A stretch of DNA of 51,717 nt from Gammaproteobacteria bacterium (lineage in GTDB: Bacteria > Pseudomonadota > Gammaproteobacteria > Enterobacterales > GCA-2746155): the NCBI GenBank assembly GCA_030589945.1, contig JAUUZN010000008.1:1-51717 (forward strand), given 5' to 3'. The notes below the pieces were generated by a model. It was not told where the DNA came from. It was given only the letters and a program-made list of their open reading frames with translations, and did not search any database. A program made the translations under genes and the position numbers. Positions within the stretch are counted from its first letter, which is position 1, and each line of letters begins with the position of its first letter. Of this stretch, positions 45,766-51,717 are shown piece after piece.

Positions 45766-47175
45766 ATGAATCAAGAAAAACTACTCATTATTGATGACGA
45801 TGATTCTATTCGCTGGGTATTGGAAAAAGCCGTAGGTCGTGAAAATATTCAGGCCGTTTCAGTTGAAGGAACCGATGATATTCTAAAACTCATTGAACAA
45901 CATCAACCCGATGCCGTGATTAGTGACATTAGAATGTCTGGACTCGATGGATTAGCAATATTAGAGCAGCTACAAGAAAATCACCCACGTTTACCGGTGA
46001 TTATCATGACCGCACATTCTGATCTCGATACCGCTGTTGCAGCTTTTAAAGGCGGCGCCTTTGAATATTTGCCAAAACCTTTTGACATAAAAGAGGCCAT
46101 AACGGTTATACGGCGCGCCATTAACCAAGGCAAAAAAGACAACAGGCAGACCATTAAAAAAATAACCAAGGTGACAGAGCTCATTGGTGAAGCCCCCGCT
46201 ATGCAGCAATTGTTTAGGGCTTTAGGACGATTGTCTCGCTCAGAAGCAACAGTGTTGATTAATGGTGAGTCTGGCACAGGTAAAGAGCTCGTAGCCAAAG
46301 CGTTGCACCGGTATAGTCAACGCTCTAAACAGCCCTTTATTGCATTGAATATGGCTGCCATTCCTAAGGAGTTGGTCGAAAGCGAACTCTTTGGGCATGA
46401 AAAGGGTGCGTTTACAGGGGCGAACAAACAACATAGTGGAAAATTCGAACAGGCGAATGGCGGCACACTTTTTCTTGATGAAATTGGAGATATGCCATTA
46501 GAGATTCAAACTCGATTGTTACGTGTTTTAGCCGATGGTGAGTTTTATCGCATAGGAGGCCATCATTCGGTCAAGGTCGACGTTAGGGTGGTCGCAGCTA
46601 CTCATCAAAATTTAGTCAGCCAAGTTGAAGAAGGGATCTTTAGAGAAGATCTTTATCATCGACTCAACGTTATTAAGCTACAACTGCCTAGACTCGCTGA
46701 TAGGATTGTTGATTTACCCATTCTTGCAGAACATTTTCTACAGGAAGCGGCGAAAGAACTGGGCGTTTCAAGAAAAATACTTATGCCAGACACCATTGAA
46801 TTTATGTCAAATTTAGATTGGCCGGGCAATATTCGACAACTTGAAAATGTCTGCCGTTGGTTGACGGTTATGGCTAGTGGCAACGAGATTCATCGGCTCG
46901 ACTTACCCGATGATCTACAAACGCGCACCAATAAAACGCCGAGCAGTGACTGGCAACAGCTTTTCAGACAATGGATAAGGGTAAAGCTGCATGAAGGCGA
47001 AACGGATATTGCTCAGGATGCGCAAACCTGTGTTGATAAAATACTGATTGATGAAGCATTACTAGCAACTCACGGACACAAACAAAAAGCCGCCAAGCAG
47101 TTAGGTTGGGGCCGTAATACATTGTCTAGAAAACAAAGTGAGCACTTACATCAAAAAAGAAAGAGTAAACATTAA
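45766..47175 (+). CDS. ntrC: Nitrogen regulation response regulator NtrC
   Basis: The 469-residue protein has a receiver domain with Asp54 in [13 protein letters not shown], a sigma-54 AAA+ domain with Walker A GESGTGKE, the GAFTGA loop that contacts sigma-54, and [11 protein letters not shown] Fis-type helix-turn-helix is at the C-terminus ([19 protein letters not shown]). Phosphorylated NtrC should bind the three TGCAC/GTGCA sites in this window and activate the glnA promoter. Its stop overlaps trmL (TAATG). Confidence 0.97.
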   Translation: MNQEKLLIIDDDDSIRWVLEKAVGRENIQAVSVEGTDDILKLIEQHQPDAVISDIRMSGLDGLAILEQLQENHPRLPVIIMTAHSDLDTAVAAFKGGAFEYLPKPFDIKEAITVIRRAINQGKKDNRQTIKKITKVTELIGEAPAMQQLFRALGRLSRSEATVLINGESGTGKELVAKALHRYSQRSKQPFIALNMAAIPKELVESELFGHEKGAFTGANKQHSGKFEQANGGTLFLDEIGDMPLEIQTRLLRVLADGEFYRIGGHHSVKVDVRVVAATHQNLVSQVEEGIFREDLYHRLNVIKLQLPRLADRIVDLPILAEHFLQEAAKELGVSRKILMPDTIEFMSNLDWPGNIRQLENVCRWLTVMASGNEIHRLDLPDDLQTRTNKTPSSDWQQLFRQWIRVKLHEGETDIAQDAQTCVDKILIDEALLATHGHKQKAAKQLGWGRNTLSRKQSEHLHQKRKSKH

Positions 47176-47642
47176 TGTTGCACATTGCACTCTTTGAACC
47201 CGAAATTCCACCCAATACAGGGAACATCATTCGACTTGCTGCGAATACAGGGATTCAGCTGCATTTAATTAAACCTCTTGGCTTTGAATTAGACGATAAA
47301 CGACTACAACGTGCCGGTCTTGATTATCATGAATTCGCAAACTTAAAGCTTTATGATAGTTTTGAGGATCTGCTGAGCGAACATTCTACTAAGCGGATTT
47401 TTGCGATAACTTCTAAGGGGACAAAACATTATCATCAGGTCGAGTATCAGGATGAGGATATGTTTTTGTTTGGACCCGAAACACGTGGCTTGCCTCAAAG
47501 TATTAGAGATGGGTTAGGTGAAGATCTTTGTTTAAGATTACCCATGTTAAAAAATAGTCGCTCACTGAATTTATCGAATGCCGTTTCAATAATCGTTTAT
47601 GAAGCTTGGCGACAAATTGGATTTTTGGGTGCTGACTTATAA
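47175..47642 (+). CDS. trmL: tRNA (cytidine/uridine-2'-O-)-methyltransferase TrmL
   Basis: The 155-residue SPOUT enzyme starts [26 protein letters not shown] and has the knot end [13 protein letters not shown] and [26 protein letters not shown]. It methylates the wobble base of tRNA-Leu. It is translationally coupled to ntrC and converges on gpsA. A perfect 14-bp palindrome (47647-47660) lies just after its stop, without a T tract. Confidence 0.95.
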   Translation: MLHIALFEPEIPPNTGNIIRLAANTGIQLHLIKPLGFELDDKRLQRAGLDYHEFANLKLYDSFEDLLSEHSTKRIFAITSKGTKHYHQVEYQDEDMFLFGPETRGLPQSIRDGLGEDLCLRLPMLKNSRSLNLSNAVSIIVYEAWRQIGFLGADL

Positions 47643-47674
47643 AGGCTTCTTTATAAAGAAAAGAATAGAGAGCC

Positions 47675-48688
47675 CTAGTCTTCGAATTTTATATCACGAG
47701 TTAGTAGTTGATGTGCCGCAACTTGAGGACTGACATTTTCATAAAGGATGCTGTAGATTGCATCACATATTGGTACTTCGACAGATTTTTCAATGGCTAA
47801 ATTATGGACTTCACGCGCATTTCGAACCGCTTCAACAACCTGCCCAATTTCAGCTTCAGCCTGCTTTAGATCTTGGCCCTTGCCAATGGCGATACCAAAA
47901 CGACGGTTTCTAGACTGATTGTCTGTACAGGTTAATACCAGATCACCCAAACCAGCCATGCCCCTAAAGGTTTTTTCTTGTCCACCCATTGCCACGCCAA
48001 GGCGTGTAAGCTCAACTAATCCTCGAGTGATTAGCGCGGTCCTAGCATTAGCACCAAAACCCATACCATCGGCCATTCCGGCTCCGACTGCAATAACATT
48101 TTTTACAGCGCCACCCAGTTGAACCCCAATTAAATCATCGCTGCCATAAACCCTAAAGCGATCATTTTTCATGCGAGCCACCAGATCATTAAAGAACTGT
48201 TGATCATGTGAAGCGATGGTCGTTGCTGTTGGCAGATTATTGGCTACTTCTTTGGCGAAATTGGGACCCGACAAAACAGCCAGAGAAATATCGTCACCCA
48301 TGATTTCAGTTGCAACATTGATGAGCAGATTACCCGTGTCAGGGTCGAGACCTTTGCAGGCAGAAATGATGCGGGTATGTTGATGACAAAAAGGTTTGAT
48401 CTGCGTCAGCAGAGGCCTAAATGCGTGACTCGGCACGACGATTAGAATATCGAGCACACCTTCAAGAACTTCTTCTAGGTCAGTATAGACACTTAAATTT
48501 TCAGGAAATTGTATTCCTGGAAGGTATTTATTATTGGCAGAGTCTTGTTGCATTTGAGCAACATGATTGGAATCACGAGCCCAAAGTCTAGTTTCATTAC
48601 CATTTCTAGCAAGAAGAATAGCAAGAGCTGTACCCCAGGACCCGGCCCCGAATACAGCTATTGGCGTAGATTTATTAGCGTCGCTCAT
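47675..48688 (-). CDS. gpsA: Glycerol-3-phosphate dehydrogenase [NAD(P)+]
   Basis: The 337-residue protein has the Rossmann start IAVFGAGSWGTALAILLARNG, SACKGLDPDTGNLL, LSGPNFAKEVA, and the lysine-bearing GGAVKNVIAVGAGMADGMG and GLGDLVLTCTDNQSRNRRFG. It reduces dihydroxyacetone phosphate to glycerol-3-phosphate for phospholipid synthesis. It is the last gene of the run intI...yibN-grxC-secB-gpsA on this strand and follows secB by 53 bases, as in E. coli. Confidence 0.97.
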   Translation of the reverse strand: MSDANKSTPIAVFGAGSWGTALAILLARNGNETRLWARDSNHVAQMQQDSANNKYLPGIQFPENLSVYTDLEEVLEGVLDILIVVPSHAFRPLLTQIKPFCHQHTRIISACKGLDPDTGNLLINVATEIMGDDISLAVLSGPNFAKEVANNLPTATTIASHDQQFFNDLVARMKNDRFRVYGSDDLIGVQLGGAVKNVIAVGAGMADGMGFGANARTALITRGLVELTRLGVAMGGQEKTFRGMAGLGDLVLTCTDNQSRNRRFGIAIGKGQDLKQAEAEIGQVVEAVRNAREVHNLAIEKSVEVPICDAIYSILYENVSPQVAAHQLLTRDIKFED

Positions 48689-48741
48689 TAATTTTAAAGC
48701 TTATCCTTGAACTACTGTTAATTAGTAGTCCAATGATAGCA

Positions 48742-49272
48742 TTAATGAGTGTTTTGCGACTCTGGGTTTGAATCTGGGCTAGATTCAGCGCCTTCTTCTG
48801 CTAAAGTTTCTCGTCGCTCTTCTTGAGCTTGGTACAGCTGCTCAAAATTAATGTGGGCTAGTAACAACTGAGGGAAACCACCGTTAATGATGAGATCTGA
48901 AATTGTCTGACGTGCATATGGGAATAAAATTGACGGACAAAAACTACCCAAAGTATGGCGTTTCGCTGCATCTTCCATGTTTTGAACAAGGAAAACACCA
49001 CATTGCTTTACTTCAGCAAGAAATAATACGGTGTCTTCATCTTTTGCAGTGACCGTGACGTTAAGAACAACTTCGTAGGAATCGTCCTTTACGTGTCGGT
49101 TTATAGTGTTGAGTTCAAGGTTTATGTTTGGCTTGTAACTACCTTCATAGGCAAAAGACTCAGGAGCTCCAGGAGCTTCAAATGATAAATCTTTGATATA
49201 AATTTTTTGCATTGAAAACGCAACTTCGTTTGCATTTCCATTGGCGTTTTCGTCAATTGTATTCTCAGTCAT
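48742..49272 (-). CDS. secB: Protein-export chaperone SecB
   Basis: The 176-residue protein has the SecB core: FSMQKIYIKDLSFEAPGAPESF, LNVTVTAKDEDTVLFLAEVKQCGVF and FPYARQTISDLIINGGFPQLLLAHINFEQLY. N- and C-terminal tails are acidic and longer than in E. coli (155). It keeps preproteins unfolded and passes them to SecA. Confidence 0.96.
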   Translation of the reverse strand: MTENTIDENANGNANEVAFSMQKIYIKDLSFEAPGAPESFAYEGSYKPNINLELNTINRHVKDDSYEVVLNVTVTAKDEDTVLFLAEVKQCGVFLVQNMEDAAKRHTLGSFCPSILFPYARQTISDLIINGGFPQLLLAHINFEQLYQAQEERRETLAEEGAESSPDSNPESQNTH

Positions 49273-49323
49273 AATAATCTCTTCTTGGTTTTATTAATTT
49301 TTGTTTATTAGTTCGATGTATTG

Positions 49324-49620
49324 TTAGTTAGATTGCGATGAAGCTTGTTGATTTGGGTCAAGTTTATTGGACTCTAGCATATCATCTAAAAGCCCTTTGT
49401 GCTCCAAAGCGTAAAGCTCATTACATCCACCGATAGCCTGTTCATTAATAATGATTTGGGGAACCGTATAACCACCGGTTATTTCGATCATTACTTTTCG
49501 CTTTTCAAAGGAAAAATCGATAGCAATTTCTTCGTAATTGACACCTTTGCTGTCGAGCAAATCTTTCGCACGATAACAAAATCCACAGGTTTGTTTTGTA
49601 TAGATAATAACGCTATTCAT
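49324..49620 (-). CDS. grxC: Glutaredoxin 3
   Basis: The 98-residue protein starts MNSVIIYTKQTCGFCYRAKDLLDSKGV. The active site is CGFC; most GrxC proteins have CPYC, but both cysteines are kept, so it should be a dithiol enzyme. TVPQIIINEQAIGGCNELYAL is the glutathione-binding part. It reduces disulfides with glutathione. It lies between secB and yibN, the E. coli order. Confidence 0.92.
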   Translation of the reverse strand: MNSVIIYTKQTCGFCYRAKDLLDSKGVNYEEIAIDFSFEKRKVMIEITGGYTVPQIIINEQAIGGCNELYALEHKGLLDDMLESNKLDPNQQASSQSN

Positions 49621-49670
49621 TATTTAACTTATTCTTAAATTTAATTCTTTACACTAATGTTTTAAACTAG

Positions 49671-50087
49671 TTATGGCTTGCTCAAAGGCAAGTTATCATT
49701 AGTCCAACTTAGTATTCCACCATGCATCCTTGAAATTTCTTGGATGCCCAATTTTCGCATTTGCTGAGCCGCACCTGAAGAATGTAGCCCGCTTGCGTCA
49801 ACGAGAATAATGGGGCGTTGTTGGTATTTTTCAAGCTCTTTAAGTGAATCTTTAATATTAGCGACTGGAATATTAATGGAACCCAGTAGATGGCCCTTGC
49901 TAAAATCGGCCTTCGGTCTTATGTCTACTATGACTGCTTTGTCACGATTCATCATGGTAGTAACCTGTTGCGTTCCTATTGCTTTACTCGCTGTACTGTT
50001 AAAGCTAACCATTAACAATGTCACTAAAGCAAACCATGCTCCGGCTAACATCCAATTGTTGGTTACAAATTCTACTATTTGATCCAT
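49671..50087 (-). CDS. yibN: Rhodanese-fold membrane protein YibN, catalytic Cys absent
   Basis: The 138-residue protein has one N-terminal membrane helix (about 13-29) and a rhodanese domain (AVIVDIRPKADFSKGHLLGSINIP). In the active loop, where a Cys is expected, it reads ILVDASGLHSSGAAQQM, with Asp97 in the catalytic position. A sulfurtransferase activity is therefore unlikely; a scaffold or binding role is possible. E. coli YibN is in the same secB-grxC cluster. On the minus strand TATAAT at 50176-50171 is a candidate -10 for the yibN-grxC-secB-gpsA transcript. Confidence 0.9.
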   Translation of the reverse strand: MDQIVEFVTNNWMLAGAWFALVTLLMVSFNSTASKAIGTQQVTTMMNRDKAVIVDIRPKADFSKGHLLGSINIPVANIKDSLKELEKYQQRPIILVDASGLHSSGAAQQMRKLGIQEISRMHGGILSWTNDNLPLSKP

Positions 50088-50266
50088 TGATTCTTTCTCA
50101 CTTGCTATAGGTCATACAAGATAGTCTTGTTGATTGGCACGTTTATTTTTAACTGTGCAGAAAACGCGCAATTATACACACCTGAAGGGTAAACAGAAAA
50201 GGTTATTGTCGCTTAATCCCAATGTTTCACCAGTAAAAGCAACTAATTGACTAAAATAGGCAAGTT

Positions 50267-51250
50267 TTAATCTATGGGACTTTGAACGGCCCGGCCACCG
50301 CGATTTAAAACATGCGTATAAATTTCTGTCGTTCGTATATCGGTATGACCTAATAGCTCTTGAATGGTTCGCAGATCGTAACCGCTTTCTAAAAGGCGAG
50401 TAGCAAAACTATGTCTAAAAGTGTGGCTGCTAGCCTGCTTGAGGATTGCTGATTTTTTTATTGCAAAACGTATGCTTTTTTGAAGAATTGACTCATGAAC
50501 ATGGTGCCGCCGGAGTTTATTAGATGTTGGATCTAACGCAGGTTTTACCGCAGGAAATAAGTAGGCCCAATGCAATGAATGAGCCGCGGATGGGTACTTT
50601 CTATTTAAAGCATTCGGTAACCACGCCTCAGCACAACCTAATTCAGTATCGTATTGATGTAAGGCTCGAACATTCTTAATTTGAGACTTTAGATCTTCTG
50701 TGAGGGTGATTGGTAGTAACGTATGGCGATCTTTGTTTCCTTTGCCTCCACGAATAAGGATTTCGTTGAGACCAAAGTCGATATCTTTAACTCTTAGTCG
50801 ACAACATTCCATAAGACGTAACCCTGCTCCGTACATGATTTTAGACATTAACTGATGTGTAGAATTTTTAATAATACTAATAACAAATAAAGCTTCGTCA
50901 TGTGTAAAAACAACTGGTGGTTTTTTACGAAACTTCGGGCGTTTGAAGTTTAATTTACCCAAATCTTTCTCGAGAAAACGATGATATAAAAACACTAAAG
51001 CATTTAGTGCAATGGCCTGAGTATGAGGAGAAACTTTTCTACTAATTGCGAGATAGCTTAGATAATCATCTACATCAACAGCACCCATTTGAGAAGGATG
51101 CTTACGATTATGAAAGCGAATGTAATTTAAAATCCAATAAAGGTATGTTTTTTCAGTGCTATAAGACAAATGTTTAATTCGCATACAATGCCGGAGTTGA
51201 TCGACAAGACGAATAGGATTGTCACTGATTGGTAGCGGTATATCGTCCAT
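50267..51250 (-). CDS. intI: Integron integrase IntI
   Basis: The 327-residue tyrosine recombinase has the catalytic residues Arg145 (GAGLRLMECCRLR), His276 and Arg279 (HTFRHSFATRLLE), His302 (ELLGHTDIRTT) and Tyr311 (YTHVLNRG). The numbers differ by only one from IntI1. The IntI-specific extra region between patches II and III is present (EAWLPNALNRKYPSAAHSLHWAYLFP, and RRHHVHESILQKSIR), which separates it from XerC/XerD. It is transcribed away from the cassette-like ORF, the usual integron arrangement. The protein is complete. It lies 179 bases from yibN. No LexA box was found upstream of its ATG. Confidence 0.95.
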   Translation of the reverse strand: MDDIPLPISDNPIRLVDQLRHCMRIKHLSYSTEKTYLYWILNYIRFHNRKHPSQMGAVDVDDYLSYLAISRKVSPHTQAIALNALVFLYHRFLEKDLGKLNFKRPKFRKKPPVVFTHDEALFVISIIKNSTHQLMSKIMYGAGLRLMECCRLRVKDIDFGLNEILIRGGKGNKDRHTLLPITLTEDLKSQIKNVRALHQYDTELGCAEAWLPNALNRKYPSAAHSLHWAYLFPAVKPALDPTSNKLRRHHVHESILQKSIRFAIKKSAILKQASSHTFRHSFATRLLESGYDLRTIQELLGHTDIRTTEIYTHVLNRGGRAVQSPID

Positions 51251-51592
51251 GATTCAATAGTTCGGGTTTATCAATATGAACCATTAAAGTAAACGATTAC
51301 CCATTCAACAGATATAGGGCGAATCAGCTTTAGTACTGAGCAATTGCTGTAGATGTGCGTACGAAAGAAACCAAGTCCCCTGACAGTAATGCATTCCAAA
51401 GACTAAAGACAAAATACGTCGCACTATAAATACATGGCACAAGCTCTAGTTCTACAATCATTGATTTCATAGACAAGCCCTATGTCTTTGAATAGAATGT
51501 AGAAAAGGAAGAGTTATACCGACACCCAAAGGAATATACATGTCAAATGCTAGCAACCCACAAATATTAACCATTCGCCGTAGAATCAGCTG
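51251..51592 (+). other. attI-like region between intI and first cassette
   Basis: This region has no convincing ORF. It begins at the intI start and ends at the core site GTTAGGG (51592-51598), which matches the cassette core GTTRRRY at six of seven positions. Recombination would fall between G51592 and T51593. The position and the orientation agree with an attI site, but I could not identify integrase-binding direct repeats by eye, so its left limit is nominal. Confidence 0.65.
51470..51498 (+). promoter_or_regulatory. Candidate cassette promoter (Pc)
   Basis: TAGACA (51470-51475) and TAGAAT (51493-51498) each match the sigma-70 consensus at 5 of 6 positions with an ideal 17-base spacer. 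Transcription would start near 51505, in the attI region, and run into the cassette ORF. Confidence 0.7.
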
Positions 51593-51609
51593 TTAGGGTC
51601 TTTCCAAAT

Positions 51610-51717
51610 ATGAACTACGATGAACAATTTAGAGAGTGGCAAGATTGGCCGGAATGTAAAGCATCAGTAAGTGAATTCAGTGAAGATCTGGAAATTGTCC
51701 ATTTTTACCGAGAGAAA
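51610..51717 (+). CDS. First integron cassette ORF, 5' part
   Basis: An ATG at 51610 opens a frame that is still open at the window end (36 codons), beginning MNYDEQFREWQDWPECKA and continuing acidic and aromatic-rich. It starts only 12 bases after the core site, the short leader that is usual for cassette genes. I recognise no family, and the cassette's attC site is outside the window. Confidence 0.6.
   Translation, partial: MNYDEQFREWQDWPECKASVSEFSEDLEIVHFYREK

Noticed and set aside
47647-47660. Perfect palindrome TTCTTTATAAAGAA between trmL and gpsA
   Set aside because: AT-rich and without a T tract; a regulatory role between convergent genes is unlikely.
51251-51360. LexA box controlling intI
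   Set aside because: No CTG-N10-CAG palindrome of LexA type was found between the intI start and the attI core; the SOS link seen in other integrons is not supported here.

Overview
The window reads as an ordinary chromosomal segment of a moderately AT-rich gammaproteobacterium. Evidence for this is the fused ThrA with ThrB, the ygfB-pepP-ubiH-ubiI block divergent from zapA with a 6S RNA and ygfA, the NtrBC/GlnA nitrogen circuit with sigma-54 and NtrC sites, and the gpsA-secB-grxC-yibN cluster. GcvP is split into two subunits and there is a rhombosortase-type GlyGly-CTERM protein; both occur in several marine lineages. I cannot name the genus from the sequence.

Layout. 1-3.1 kb: start of the threonine operon (thrA, partial thrB) behind a leader peptide and attenuator. 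3.2-9.9 kb: a His/Tyr/Arg-rich secreted protein, two CDF metal exporters, a degenerate REP-associated transposase next to a palindromic repeat, a tandem-FKBP isomerase, a thioesterase, a VanZ-like protein and a CBS-GGDEF diguanylate cyclase. 10.3-19.4 kb, minus strand: split glycine cleavage system (gcvT, gcvH, gcvPA, gcvPB), two ubiquinone hydroxylases, pepP and ygfB. 19.6-23.0 kb, plus strand: TIGR02449-like coiled coil, zapA, 6S RNA, ygfA, rpiA, serA. 23.3-28.7 kb, minus strand: tkt-gapA-pgk-fba central carbon cluster. 29-38 kb: kynU, radA, an uncharacterised secreted pair that includes an M14 carboxypeptidase, dam, a SprA-like protein, bioC. 38-49 kb: comF, MATE pump, srkA, rsmE, glnA, a DUF4124 protein, ntrB-ntrC, trmL, then gpsA, secB, grxC and yibN on the minus strand.

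At the right end an integron integrase gene (intI) is followed by an attI-like region, a strong candidate cassette promoter, a GTTAGGG core site and the first 36 codons of a cassette-like ORF. The window therefore appears to enter a chromosomal integron whose array lies beyond the edge. This is the most exciting lead.

Other non-genic signals are: an Ile-rich thr leader with a plausible antiterminator pairing; two related REP-like palindromes, one of them nested inside another inverted repeat; short tandem repeats beginning at or just after the stop codons of tkt, kynU and serA; and an NtrC operator circuit (two sites plus a consensus sigma-54 promoter upstream of glnA, and a perfect NtrC site upstream of ntrB). 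No tRNA, rRNA, CRISPR array or prophage was recognised.
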